Shown here in pieces: positions 43,205-52,652 of a stretch of 64,000 bases of DNA. A program made the position numbers and the translations under genes. Position 1 is the stretch's first letter. Every line of letters starts with the position of its first letter. Under the pieces are notes generated by a model, which saw only the letters and a program-made list of their open reading frames with translations, searched no databases and was not told where the DNA came from. Location of the stretch: NCBI RefSeq assembly GCF_017916275.1, contig NZ_JAFMST010000006.1, positions 186,001 to 250,000 of the forward strand. The letters are read 5' to 3'. The DNA comes from Rubellimicrobium arenae (lineage in GTDB: Bacteria > Pseudomonadota > Alphaproteobacteria > Rhodobacterales > Rhodobacteraceae).

Positions 43205-43933
43205 TCAGCCGGAAGCAGACCGAGGGAGGAGTTCCGCCGGTTGGTGCGCCTCGGCGCTGTCAGTGACCACGCGCCCATCCTCCAGCGTGATGATACGATC
43301 GGCGAGCTCCAGGATGCGGTTGTCGTGCGTCACCATCACCGTCGTGGTGCCTCGCTCGCGTCCCAAGGCCTTCAGCATGCGCACGACCTGCAGCCCGGCC
43401 TCGCGGTCGAGCGCGGCGGTGGGCTCGTCGGCGAACACCACCTCGGGGTTGGAGACCAGCGCGCGGGCGATGGCCACACGCTGCTTCTGCCCGCCCGAGA
43501 GGTTCTCGGGCAGGTAGTCCACCCGGTGCCCGAGCCCCAGAAGCTGCAGGATGTGCTCCGCGGCCGCGTCCTGTCGGCCCCGGTCGCCCCGGCCGTGGAC
43601 CTCCAGGCCCATGAGCACGTTCTGCCGGGCTGTGAGGCTCTCATGCAGGTTGTGGGCCTGGAAGATGAAGCCGAGCCGGCGGCGGAGCGCGACTTGGCAG
43701 GCGGCCGAGGCGCCGCGGAGCTCCTCGCCCAGAAGCTGCACCGACCCGCCCTGCACCTCGCGAAGACAGCCCATCAGGGTGAGAAGGGTAGTCTTGCCCG
43801 ACCCGGAAGGACCCATCAGGATGGTGAGGCTGCCGGGCTCGATGGAAAGGCTCACGTCGAAGATGGCCTGCTTGCGGGCCTCGCCTGCGCCAAACCAGTG
43901 GTCGAGATGGCGGACCTCGATGGGCGCGAGCAT
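43205..43933 (-). CDS. devA: DevA-like ABC exporter ATPase
   Basis: 242 aa. Walker A GPSGSGKTT, Q-loop near FIFQAHNLHESLTARQNV, signature LSGGQKQRVAIARAL, Walker B VVFADEPTAALD, H-loop VTHDNR. MacB/LolD/DevA type. The ATG overlaps the DevC stop by one base (TGATG). Forms a tripartite exporter with DevC and DevB; in cyanobacteria DevBCA exports glycolipids with TolC. Here the substrate is unknown. Confidence 0.92.
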   Translation of the reverse strand: MLAPIEVRHLDHWFGAGEARKQAIFDVSLSIEPGSLTILMGPSGSGKTTLLTLMGCLREVQGGSVQLLGEELRGASAACQVALRRRLGFIFQAHNLHESLTARQNVLMGLEVHGRGDRGRQDAAAEHILQLLGLGHRVDYLPENLSGGQKQRVAIARALVSNPEVVFADEPTAALDREAGLQVVRMLKALGRERGTTTVMVTHDNRILELADRIITLEDGRVVTDSAEAHQPAELLPRSASG

Positions 43934-45108
43934 CAGAACAACTCCGCCGGATCGGCGCCGCGCAGCCGCTGCGTGGCAATTGCGCCCGAAAGCGCGCAGG
44001 CCAGGATGGTGCCCGCGAACACCGCAGCGGCCCTGAGCGCGGTCATGTCGACCGGCAGCCCGGTCTTCGCGGCCATGGCGGCGTAGATGCCGAGCGAGAG
44101 CATCACGCCGGGAAGGAAGCCCAGCACGGCCAGGATCAGCGCCTCCTCGAACACAAGGCTCAGAAAGAACCGATGAGGGTAGCCCATGGCCTTGAAGGTG
44201 GCGTACTCGCGAAGATGGTCGGCCACATCGGTCGCGAGCACCTGATAGACGATCACGAGGCCCACAAGCATGCCGATGAGCACGCCCATGCCGAAGATCA
44301 CGCCCACGGGGCGCTGCGTGGTCTGGTAGGCGAGATCGGCGGAGGCGGCCTCCTCCAGGGTCCGAACCAGCACGGGCGCGTCGTCCAGCGCCTCGCGCAG
44401 CCCAGCAGCGACAAGGGTAGGGTCCTGTCCCTCAGCCACCCGGACCAGGATGTGGGTCGGTGTCCCCGCGAGCCGCTGGCCGAAGAGGCGTAGGAACGTC
44501 TGGTCCGAGGTGACCATCGCCCCATCGGCGCTGAAGCCACCACCCAACTCGACGGTGTCCACCGCCGTCAGAGCCACGCCGTTGGCCTCGAAGCGCAGCG
44601 GGTGGTCGGGTGAGACGTCGGCAAGGCTCTCCGGGTCCACTCCCCGTGTGCGGAGGTCTAGGAGCACCCGGTCCGCCACGGCAAGTTGTCGGAAGCCGGA
44701 GCCCACCGCAGGACCGGCAAAGCTCTCCGCTTCCGGTGGCAGGCCATAGACCGTCAGGGTCGCCGTCGAGCCGTCGGGGCGCGTCCAGTCCGTTTGCCCC
44801 AGATAGAGCGGCGCCGCGGCCGCCACGCCGGGCTCGGCGAGGGCCTGGAACATGACGCGCCGCGTCAGGGGGGAGCCGTCGGTGAGCGTATTGGCGTCCG
44901 ACGAGGAGATCAGGATGTCGGCCTGCACAAGGGAGTAGGTGGCGCCGATCGTACCCTGCAGGGCCCCCAGCATCCCCAGCTGCACAAAGACCAGGATGTT
45001 GGCGAAGGCCACGCCTGCCATGGCTGCCACGAGCCGGGTGCGGTTGTGCGTGAGTTGCAGCCAGCCGATGGGCAGCCGCCCGAGGAGCCGGTGGAGAAGG
45101 CGTGTCAT
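43933..45108 (-). CDS. devC: DevC-like ABC exporter permease (FtsX-type)
   Basis: 391 aa. One N-terminal helix (RLVAAMAGVAFANILVFVQLGMLG), a large periplasmic domain, and three C-terminal helices (IFGMGVLIGMLVGLVIVYQVL and others) with the FtsX-like ATDVADHLREYATFKAMGYP segment. Start overlaps the DevB stop by four bases (ATGA). Middle gene of the devBCA operon. Confidence 0.92.
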   Translation of the reverse strand: MTRLLHRLLGRLPIGWLQLTHNRTRLVAAMAGVAFANILVFVQLGMLGALQGTIGATYSLVQADILISSSDANTLTDGSPLTRRVMFQALAEPGVAAAAPLYLGQTDWTRPDGSTATLTVYGLPPEAESFAGPAVGSGFRQLAVADRVLLDLRTRGVDPESLADVSPDHPLRFEANGVALTAVDTVELGGGFSADGAMVTSDQTFLRLFGQRLAGTPTHILVRVAEGQDPTLVAAGLREALDDAPVLVRTLEEAASADLAYQTTQRPVGVIFGMGVLIGMLVGLVIVYQVLATDVADHLREYATFKAMGYPHRFFLSLVFEEALILAVLGFLPGVMLSLGIYAAMAAKTGLPVDMTALRAAAVFAGTILACALSGAIATQRLRGADPAELF

Positions 45109-46322
45109 GGCTCTCCCGCCACGATCCGGCCCACGACCTCAAGCCCCGTAAGGCTGCGCGCCCTCTGGGAGGACACCGGGTCGAGCGCCACCGTCACGCG
45201 CACGACGCGGGCGTCGGCATGGGCGGCGGGGTCGTCCGCCAGGACGGACTGGCGTTCTACTTCAAGACCGATGCGGGACACCTCGCCCCGAAGGGGCGCA
45301 TCGAGCGCCTCGGTCGTGAGCTCGACCGGCTGTCCCACATCGACCCGCTGCACGTCGGTCTGGTAGACCTCCAGCTCCGCTTCCATGCGGGCGATATCGC
45401 CGAGCTCCACCACGCCCGCCGCGCCGGGCTTCTCGCCTGGACGGACGTGGAGCCGCAGGATCGTGCCCGCCTGGGGCGCGACGACCACGCCTTTGGCGAG
45501 CTCCTGGCGGGCGCTGTCGAGCTCGGCTCGCGCTGCCTCAACCTCGCGCTGGGCGAGGAGGATGTCGGGCTGGGCGCCCTCGGCTTCTCCTTGGTAGCGG
45601 CTGAGCGTGGCTTCGGCCGCCTCAAGATCGCGCCCGGCCTGCGCGGCCGCCGCCTCGGCCCTCTCGAGCTGCGCTTGGGCGGCGACGCCGCGCTCGGCCA
45701 AGCCTTGGGCGCGAGAGAGTTCGGAGGTGGCCAAAGATAAGGCCGCTGCGGCCCGGTCACGGCCGGCCTGAGCCTCTCGCAGGCTCGCCGCCACGGCGGC
45801 CCGGGTCTGATCGAGCGCCGCCTCGCGGGCGGCCAGCTGCGCCTCGGCGCTGGCGACCCGCGCATGGAGCTGCGGCAGGCTGTCGAGCTCGGCCACGATC
45901 TGACCCGCGTCTACCGCATCGCCTTCCGCCACAAGGAGGTGAGCGACCCGCGCATCCCCGGCCCCATAGGGCAGGGCCAGCGTGACGACGTCGCCCTGGG
46001 GCAGGAGCCGGCCAAGCGCGACGACGTCGCGCGAGACAGCCATAACGGGAGCGGCTGGGGGCGGGGCTGCGACGGCAATGGGGCGCGAGGTGCCGCCCCC
46101 GGGCTCCAGCCCCGTCACGCCGAAGAACACGCGCAGGAGGGGTGGCTGGAAGTAGAGGCCGATCACCGCCCCGGTGAACAGGATCGCCATGACGAGCGGC
46201 ACCCGCCAGAGGCGCAGGCGCCGAAACCGCTCGAACCGCTTCACGGGCCGGGCCACGGCCTTGCCGTTGTCGAGAAGCGGGAGCTTCGGGGCCTCGATGA
46301 TCGTGATGGCTTGGTCTGTCAT
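45105..46322 (-). CDS. devB: DevB-like periplasmic adaptor (HlyD/MFP)
   Basis: 405 aa. One helix near residues 42-60 (LVMAILFTGAVIGLYF), half-lipoyl motifs (DAGQIVAELDSLPQLHARVAS; VVAPQAGTILRLHVRPGE), and a long Ala/Glu-rich coiled-coil hairpin (about 130-235). Links the DevAC pump to an outer-membrane TolC. First gene of devBCA; divergent from tetR across 47 bp containing a perfect operator. Confidence 0.92.
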   Translation of the reverse strand: MTDQAITIIEAPKLPLLDNGKAVARPVKRFERFRRLRLWRVPLVMAILFTGAVIGLYFQPPLLRVFFGVTGLEPGGGTSRPIAVAAPPPAAPVMAVSRDVVALGRLLPQGDVVTLALPYGAGDARVAHLLVAEGDAVDAGQIVAELDSLPQLHARVASAEAQLAAREAALDQTRAAVAASLREAQAGRDRAAAALSLATSELSRAQGLAERGVAAQAQLERAEAAAAQAGRDLEAAEATLSRYQGEAEGAQPDILLAQREVEAARAELDSARQELAKGVVVAPQAGTILRLHVRPGEKPGAAGVVELGDIARMEAELEVYQTDVQRVDVGQPVELTTEALDAPLRGEVSRIGLEVERQSVLADDPAAHADARVVRVTVALDPVSSQRARSLTGLEVVGRIVAGEP

Positions 46323-46339
46323 GGCGGCGCCTAGTTGAC

Positions 46340-46359
46340 TAATGACCCGTTGGTCATTA
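46340..46359. promoter_or_regulatory. Perfect TetR-type operator between devB and tetR
   Basis: TAATGACC-cgtt-GGTCATTA: exact 8-bp arms, 4-bp centre, in the 47-bp divergent gap. Size and position fit the site of the adjacent TetR protein, which would repress both devBCA and its own gene. Confidence 0.7.
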
Positions 46360-46369
46360 AAGCATAGTC

Positions 46370-47047
46370 ATGCCCCTCACGCAAGAACCGTCTCCGAGAT
46401 CCGAGCCTGCTCCCCGCCGCCCGCGCCAACGCCGCAAGGAAGCGCGGCCCGGGGAGATCATCGACGCGGCCCTCGCGCTCTGGGCCGAGCAGGGCTTTGC
46501 GGCCACGCGGCTCGAGGCGGTGGCCACGCGGGCCGGGATCGCCAAGGGAACGATCTATCTCTACTTCCCGTCCAAGGAGGCGCTATTCGAGGCGGCACTG
46601 CGTGACCGGATCGGTGGTACGCTGGCTTCGGTGGGCGCGCAGCTGCCGGAACTGGAGGGAAGCCTTGAGGCGGAGCTCGGTCTGTTGCTCCACGCCATCT
46701 ACGACCGGCTGCTCGAGACCGACAGCGCCGCACTTCTCAAGGTGCTGATCGGGGAAGGGCACCGCTTCCCAGGCTTGGTCGAGCTCTACCGCGAGGTCGC
46801 GCTGGCGAGCGGATTGGGAATGGTCCGGCGCATCCTCGAGCGGGCGGCCCAAAGAGGCGAGCTGCGCCTGCCACCAGAGGCCGTGGACCCGCGCATGGTC
46901 GTAGCCCCCGCGATTGCCGCGGCGGTCTGGCGGATGCTGTTCGGGGTCGGACCCTCCCTGGACCGGACAGCGTACGAGAAGGCACATCTCGATCTGGTGC
47001 TGCGGGGGCTGTTGGTGGAGCCATGCTCGACCACACAGTCACCGTGA
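46370..47047 (+). CDS. TetR/AcrR-family regulator
   Basis: 225 aa. N-terminal HTH at residues about 22-70 (IIDAALALWAEQGFAATRLEAVATRAGIAKGTIYLYFPSKEALFEA in pieces) and a C-terminal TetR ligand domain of the YbiH/AefR kind. Divergent from devBCA, with the operator 11 bp before its start. Very probably the repressor of the exporter. Confidence 0.92.
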   Translation: MPLTQEPSPRSEPAPRRPRQRRKEARPGEIIDAALALWAEQGFAATRLEAVATRAGIAKGTIYLYFPSKEALFEAALRDRIGGTLASVGAQLPELEGSLEAELGLLLHAIYDRLLETDSAALLKVLIGEGHRFPGLVELYREVALASGLGMVRRILERAAQRGELRLPPEAVDPRMVVAPAIAAAVWRMLFGVGPSLDRTAYEKAHLDLVLRGLLVEPCSTTQSP

Positions 47048-47420
47048 GAAGCAGGATCATCGGGGGACAACCGAGAGGCATCAATAAACTTGCCTGCGAT
47101 CGATGAGCCTTCTCGCGTATCGCAGCCTCGGACTGTGAAGCTGACCGCCTGTTGGTCGTTGCCAAGGCAGCTACTCGCGCCCGTTGCTGTCACCGTGTGA
47201 GCCAAAGATGTTGAGTTCGCTTTCTGGGATAGGCTGTGGCAGGAGCAGGCGGGCCTGGTCGGGGCCAGCAGTGCCCCCGCCGCTCGCCGCGCTCGGTGAA
47301 GGGTCCCATGGGTCAAATCTCAGCGGGAACTAGGTGCCCAGCCGGGTCAGTTCTGAGCGAGAATCAACAAGCAATGACGTTCTGAAAGGCGGCATACCAT
47401 GGCAGCATTAGCCCAACTCA
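47048..47420. other. Intergenic region with IS21-type end relic
   Basis: No gene. Two degenerate direct repeats, GGGTCAAATCTCAGCGGGAA at 47310-47329 and GGGTCAGTTCTGAGCGAGAA at 47344-47363 (16 of 20 identical, 34 bp apart), look like the multiple terminal repeats that mark the end of IS21-family elements. The rest of that IS is absent. Confidence 0.5.
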
Positions 47421-48594
47421 TACGGTCTCCGGCTGATTGACTCAGGGAGGTGGGATTCCCAGCGGGAATCGAGAGGTTTACAGTCCTGCGCCAGCACAAC
47501 GCGGGGGCAGACATGGCGCGGGTGGCGGATCATCTGAGCGTGGCAGAGTTGCAGGCGGGCTATCGAGGCAGCAAGGAGGCGACGCTGGCGCGGCATTACC
47601 AGGTTGTCTGGCTGCTGGCGCAAGGGCGGACACGGTGACCGAGACGGCGCGACTGACGGGCTTTGTGCCGCGCTGGGTCGAGCAGCTGCTGGTGCGTTAC
47701 AATCAGCTTGGACCGTCCTCACTCGGTGACCGCCGCCGAGGCAACGGGACCAAGGCGACGATACTGACCCCTTCGGTGCTCGATATGCTGCGAGAGCGGT
47801 TGAAGAGCCCGCCCGAGGATGGCGGGGTCTGGACCTCGAAGAAGGTTGCAGCGCTGATCGCGGCCGAGCTTGGGCTGGCGGCCGTAGCGGAGCAGCGCGG
47901 CTGGGAGGCGCTCCGCGCCATTGGCTGGACGATCCAGCGACCCCGGCCCCGGCACGCCCGGGCGGCGAGCCCCGAGGCACAGGCAGAGTTCAAAAAAACC
48001 TTGCCCAAGCCGTCGCAGAAGAGGCAGAGCGCCATCCCGGCGCAGTAATCGAGACCTTCGCCACTGATGAGCACCGCGTTGGGCTGAAGCCGATCCTGCG
48101 CCGCATCTGGGCCCCGCGGGGCGAGCGGCCCGTCGCGGTCGGTCACCACCGCTTCGAGTGGCTCTATGTCACCGCCTTTGTCTCGCCGAAGACCGGCGAG
48201 AGCTTCTGGTACCTGTCCACCGGCATCTCCAAGCAGGACTTCGAGGACGTGCTGGCCCTCTTCGCGCGAGAAGCAGGCGCGGGCCGGGACCGCATCATCG
48301 TGCTCGTGCTCGACAACGCCGGCTGGCACAGCTCGCTCGGGCTCACCGTTCCGGAGGGGATCCGTCTCGTCTACCTGCCGCCCTATACCCCGGAGCTCCA
48401 GCCCGCCGAGACCCTGTGGGTCCACCTCGACGAGCCCATCGTCAACCGGCACTTCGACAGCCTCGCCGATCTCGACGCGGTCGTCGCCCGCCAGTGCGTT
48501 GCCCTCAACTCAGACCGAGACCGCGTCAGGGGCCAAGCCGGCTTCCATTGGTGGCCAGATCGTGTCGTCCCGAACTGATCACCCGGAGTTGGTA
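47421..48594 (+). mobile_element. IS630-family insertion sequence, defective
   Basis: About 1.17 kb bounded by TA dinucleotides at 47421-47422 and 48593-48594, the target of the IS630/Tc1 group. Imperfect terminal inverted repeats share TAC, CTCCGG and TGAT blocks (about 15 of 23 positions). It contains one transposase coding region broken into three frames. Element size is typical of the family. Confidence 0.75.
47513..48578 (+). pseudogene. IS630 transposase in three frames
   Basis: Part 1 (ATG 47513 to 47638): HLSVAELQAGYRGSKEATLARHYQVVWLLAQG. Part 2 continues in the next frame, TETARLTGFVPRWVEQLLVRYNQLGPSSLGDRRRG, to a stop at 48048. Part 3, in a third frame from the A7 tract at 47992-47998, runs DEHRVGLKPILRRIWAPRGERP, then LDNAGWHSS and PYTPELQPAETLW, to 48578. 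This is the DDE domain with D, D (VLDNAGWH) and E (PAETLW). Both breaks equal a -1 shift. The A7 site could be a programmed -1 frameshift as in other IS630s; the first break (near 47630) is not an obvious slippery site and probably kills the element. Confidence 0.85.
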
Positions 48595-48769
48595 TCACAT
48601 ACACAGTTGCTAGGTCTTGCCTATCGGTGTTGCCCCACCTTGCGGGATATAGGCGGACGAAGACCTGAAGCGCTCGGCTGAGCTGGGAACGGCTTCCCGC
48701 GGTCGAAGGGTCGATCCTCGGGGCCGGCCGTTCTCCCGTCTGATCTGGTTCTGACGTACCGCTGAGGTC

Positions 48770-49288
48770 TCAGCCCGGCTTGGGTAGGGCCTGCACGAGA
48801 CCCACGCCCAGGACCAGCAGGACCGCGGAGGCGGACATTACGCCCAAGCCTTGCAGAAGCGGCAGGTCCGAGACCGCCTCCAGCCGGTGGACATAGCCAT
48901 GGCAGCCCCCGAACATCGCCACGGTGCCGGCGGCTTCCCGCATCGGCAAGCGGAGAGGCACCACCAGGGCACCCGCGATGAGCAGGAGCGATCCCAGGAT
49001 CAGCACATGGACTAGGGCGTCGATGAGCGGGAATGGCGGCTGCCCCGCCGCCAGCACGAAGCCCAAGGGCGTGCCCAGGAGATAGGCGGCCGGCAGCGCC
49101 CATTGCGCCGTCCCGCCCCATTGACTGGCCCAGAGACCCACGCCCAACAAGACCATGAAGTGGTCGAGGCCGAGGACCGGATCGAGGAGGCCCGCCGCGA
49201 GCGCATCCCGCCCCCGGTCTCCCCAGCCCAAGGAGGCCAGCAGCGACATCATGGTGAGAACCGCCGTCATCAGGGCAACGCGTTTCAT
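48770..49288 (-). CDS. HupE/UreJ-family membrane protein
   Basis: 172 aa. Signal or first helix MKRVALMTAVLTMMSLLASLGWG, then the HupE/UreJ hallmark LLDPVLGLDHFMVLLGVGLWAS, and MFGGCHGYVHRLEAV with paired His. Members are thought to take up Ni2+ (UreJ) or support hydrogenase maturation (HupE). No urease or hydrogenase gene is in the window. ATG 49288 is the last start before the signal. Confidence 0.83.
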   Translation of the reverse strand: MKRVALMTAVLTMMSLLASLGWGDRGRDALAAGLLDPVLGLDHFMVLLGVGLWASQWGGTAQWALPAAYLLGTPLGFVLAAGQPPFPLIDALVHVLILGSLLLIAGALVVPLRLPMREAAGTVAMFGGCHGYVHRLEAVSDLPLLQGLGVMSASAVLLVLGVGLVQALPKPG

Positions 49289-49459
49289 GGATCCATCCAG
49301 GGCTTGCCTGGGCCTGAGCATAGATCAAAGCGGATCTCGGGCGAGAGGTCCGCGGCGGCCGGTCTTGCCTTATGGCTGAACCCTTTGCCCCCTTAAGGCA
49401 TTCCCAACCCGTCGCAGATGAGCGAGCCTTGCAAATGCAACCAGCGGGAGGAGAACGCC

Positions 49460-50731
49460 ATGGACCAGGTGTGCCGCGACCCGGCACGGGAGAGACGACC
49501 CACCCCGAGCATGACCTCCCTCTACGGCCGCAAGGGCTATCCCGCCGATACCGGCTCCCGCGACCTTCGCTTCGACTTCCTGCGCGGCTTTGCCATGCTG
49601 TCGGTGGTGGCCGCGCACCTCGAGTTCTTCTCCTGGTTCAACTTCCTGTTCTGGGAGCGGCTGGGTTTCATCTCGGCGGCCGAGCTATTCCTGGTGGCCT
49701 CGGGCCTGGTGCTGGGGCTCGTGAACCGCAAGGTGCTCGAGCGTGAGGGCATGGGGAGCGTGACGGAGCGGCTCTGGCGGCGCTCCTTCGTGCTGTGGCG
49801 GGCGCTGGTCGTGACGGTGATTCTGGTCATGATGATCCGAGGCTTGGGTCTCATCGACATGACGATGCTGACGGCCTTCACGGACCGCTTCTCCGGGCAG
49901 AGCTGGCCCATGGTGCCGGCCCCGGAGGTGCCCTGGCGCGACGACCTGGCGCTTATTCTCACCATGCGGGTGTCACCCCACCAGATCCAGATCCTGGGGC
50001 TCTACGTGGTCCTTCTGGCCCTGGCTCCTGCCGCCTTCTGGCTCCTGCAGCGTCGGCTTCTAGGGCCTTTCTTCGCCCTGACCTGGGGGATCTACTTCGC
50101 AGGCTGGCTCATGCCCGTGGACACGCCGCTCATGGCCATGCAGTGGGAGTTCGCCTTTCCCGTGATGATGTATCAGGTCTTCTTCACCCACGCCTTGGCG
50201 GTAGGCTACTTCCGGAGGGAGATCTCGGAGTGGCTGGCCCAGGCGTCACGGCGCATTCTCACAATCGCGGTTGGCGTCGCCCTGGCGCTTCTGTTCCTTA
50301 TCGCCGCGCAGACGACGCCCAACCCGTCCTTCCCGGCCTGGTCGCACCTGGCGTGGCTCCCGGCCGAGCAGTGGCAGGCGCTCTACGACACCTATCTGAT
50401 GAAGAAGCACCCCAGTCCCGTGCGGCTCCTCAACGTGGGCGCCTTCTTCGTCGCCTTTTACGCGGTCCTGACCTACTTCTGGGTGCCCATCAACAAGGCG
50501 CTGGGCTGGCTCCTGATCCCCCTGGGTGAGGCCAGCCTCTACGTGTTCCTGATGCACCTCGTCTTCATCGTGCTCATCGACCAGATCCCCGGTTACTTCG
50601 ACCAGATTCCCGACTGGGCCCACGTCTGGCCCGGGCAGATCTGGATCAACACGGCGCTCTACATCGGCACCATTCTCGGCTTGTGGTTGCTGGTGAAGAA
50701 CAAGGTTTTGTTCGGGGTTGTGCCACGATAG
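49460..50731 (+). CDS. OpgC-like membrane acyltransferase
   Basis: 423 aa with about ten helices. OpgC_C pattern: RDLRFDFLRGFAMLSVVAAHLEFFSWFNFLFWERLGFISAAELFLVASGLVLG in pieces, then VPWRDDLALILTMRVSPHQIQILGLYVV and a C-terminal FLMHLVFIVLIDQIPGY. OpgC succinylates osmoregulated periplasmic glucans; relatives transfer acyl groups to extracellular glycans. GGAGGAG lies just before ATG 49460. It opens the exopolysaccharide locus, so decoration of the glycan is likely (inference). Confidence 0.9.
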   Translation: MDQVCRDPARERRPTPSMTSLYGRKGYPADTGSRDLRFDFLRGFAMLSVVAAHLEFFSWFNFLFWERLGFISAAELFLVASGLVLGLVNRKVLEREGMGSVTERLWRRSFVLWRALVVTVILVMMIRGLGLIDMTMLTAFTDRFSGQSWPMVPAPEVPWRDDLALILTMRVSPHQIQILGLYVVLLALAPAAFWLLQRRLLGPFFALTWGIYFAGWLMPVDTPLMAMQWEFAFPVMMYQVFFTHALAVGYFRREISEWLAQASRRILTIAVGVALALLFLIAAQTTPNPSFPAWSHLAWLPAEQWQALYDTYLMKKHPSPVRLLNVGAFFVAFYAVLTYFWVPINKALGWLLIPLGEASLYVFLMHLVFIVLIDQIPGYFDQIPDWAHVWPGQIWINTALYIGTILGLWLLVKNKVLFGVVPR

Positions 50732-50858
50732 GGACTTGCGTGGCCCATTTGGCTCCCGATGAGCAACTCTGCCACAAGAACGATCATTGGCAGACGTCGC
50801 TTTGCCATTCCTCTCGTCTTGGCTGTGCCCTCCGCCGACCAGCAGCGAGAGGAATCGC

Positions 50859-52652
50859 ATGTCCACGACCGAAGGCACCCAGTCCATCGACCTCGTTCGG
50901 ATTGGCGAGCCGGCAACCACCGAAAGCTGGCTCGTGTCGGACTGGGCGGCGGGGCAGAGCACAATCATGGAATGGTCGCCTGAAAATGTGGTGGAGCAGG
51001 CAGACGGGAGCGTGACCTTCACGCTCGCTGCCGCGCCTGCGGGTTCCGCTTACGCCTACTGCGGCGGTGAGGTGCAGTCCTGCGAGGCGGCCTCGCTCGG
51101 CACCTGGACCTGGACGGCGCAGGCGCCGCAGATGGTGGACGGCGCCGTCTTCGGGATGTTCACCTACCGGGCCGACCACTTCAACGACCCCTGGATCGAG
51201 TTCGACTTCGAGTTCGTGGGCGCCAACACCACGCAGGTCCGGCTCAACATCCACATGGAGACGGCGACCGGCGAGCACGTCACCCTTGAGGACGCGAACG
51301 GGGCGCCGGTCATTGTCGACCTCGGCTTCGATGCCTCCCAGGGCCTCCACACCTATGAGATCACCGTCACAGGGACTGAGGCCATCTTCCTGGTCGACGG
51401 ACAGGTAGTCGGCCGCTTCGGGGCGGCGGACATGCCCTACGGCACTTGGACCACCGGCGACATGAAGGGATTCACCAATCTCTGGTGCGTGGACCCCTCT
51501 CTCGCGAGCTGGGCCGGGACCTACGGAGGTGAGGCGCTCACGGCGACGGTGACTGCCATCGACGTCCTCCCCGGCGATCTTGGCGACTTCGGTCCTGCGG
51601 TGATCGACCCTTCGATCAACGGGGATACCGGCGACAACATCCTGATCGGCACGGATGGCGACGACACTCTCGACGGCCGCGCCGGGAACGACGATCTGAC
51701 AGGTGGAACGGGAAACGACACCCTTCTCGGGGGTGACGGGGACGACAGCCTGAACCTGGACGCCGGAAGCGATGTCCTCGATGGCGGGGCAGGCCTCGAC
51801 TGGGTTCGGGCAGGCGGATCGACGGCGGCCACCCTGGACCTCGCTTTGACGGCCGTGCAGGACACCGGCTTCGGGCTCGACGCCCTCAGGAACATTGAGA
51901 ACGCTGCCGGCGGCACTGGGGGTGACAAGCTCTCCGGCAATGACGGCGCCAACACCCTGACGGGCGGCGCGGGGAACGACACGCTGATCGGCCGGGGCGG
52001 AGACGACCGGCTCGAAGGCGGGGATGGCAGCGACAGCCTCGAGCTGGATGCCGGCAACGATGTGCTCGACGGCGGCGCCGGAGCCGACTGGGTTGCCGTC
52101 ACTGGCTCCGCCGCCGCGACGATCGACCTGGTCAAGACCGGGGCGCAGGCTACCGGCTATGGCACGGACACCCTCACGGGCCTCGAGAACGCCGCTGGCG
52201 GCTCGGGAGCGGACAAGCTCTATGGGACCAACGGCGCGAATGTTCTCCAAGGGAACGCGGGCGATGATCTTCTCTATGGCCGCGGTGGAGCCGATACCCT
52301 CGCAGCCGGGGCTGGTAAGGACACGATCTACGGCGGCGTCGATGGTGTCCGGGACGTGTTCGTCTTCGCCTCTGTCGCGGACAGCCTTGTCGGCGCAAAG
52401 CGGGACTCGATCTACGACTTCGTCTCCGGGATCGACGACCTCGACCTGAGCGGGATCGACGCGAACGCTTCCCTTTCCGGAGATCAGGCCTTCGGGTTCA
52501 GCGGGACCACGGCCGCGGCCAACTCGGTCTGGTTCACCGCGAGCCGGTCCGAGGTCATCCTCAAGGCCGACATGAACGGTGACAAGGTCGCGGATCTCGA
52601 GATCCGCACCGACGGCCTCACATCGCTGAAGGGCGACGACTTCCTCCTGTGA
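50859..52652 (+). CDS. GH16 glycoside hydrolase with RTX calcium-binding repeats
   Basis: 597 aa. N-terminal GH16 domain (about residues 20-235): the catalytic ExDxE is visible as WIEFDFEFVG with Glu114, Asp116, Glu118; also GGEVQS and TYEITVTGTEAIFLVDGQVVG. From about residue 262 to 520 come repeated GGxGxDxL nonapeptides (GTGNDTLLGGDGDDSLNLDAG and so on) that bind Ca2+ and direct Type I secretion. No N-terminal signal peptide, as expected for T1SS. It probably trims or releases a beta-glucan-like polymer, as ExsH does for succinoglycan. Confidence 0.92.
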   Translation: MSTTEGTQSIDLVRIGEPATTESWLVSDWAAGQSTIMEWSPENVVEQADGSVTFTLAAAPAGSAYAYCGGEVQSCEAASLGTWTWTAQAPQMVDGAVFGMFTYRADHFNDPWIEFDFEFVGANTTQVRLNIHMETATGEHVTLEDANGAPVIVDLGFDASQGLHTYEITVTGTEAIFLVDGQVVGRFGAADMPYGTWTTGDMKGFTNLWCVDPSLASWAGTYGGEALTATVTAIDVLPGDLGDFGPAVIDPSINGDTGDNILIGTDGDDTLDGRAGNDDLTGGTGNDTLLGGDGDDSLNLDAGSDVLDGGAGLDWVRAGGSTAATLDLALTAVQDTGFGLDALRNIENAAGGTGGDKLSGNDGANTLTGGAGNDTLIGRGGDDRLEGGDGSDSLELDAGNDVLDGGAGADWVAVTGSAAATIDLVKTGAQATGYGTDTLTGLENAAGGSGADKLYGTNGANVLQGNAGDDLLYGRGGADTLAAGAGKDTIYGGVDGVRDVFVFASVADSLVGAKRDSIYDFVSGIDDLDLSGIDANASLSGDQAFGFSGTTAAANSVWFTASRSEVILKADMNGDKVADLEIRTDGLTSLKGDDFLL

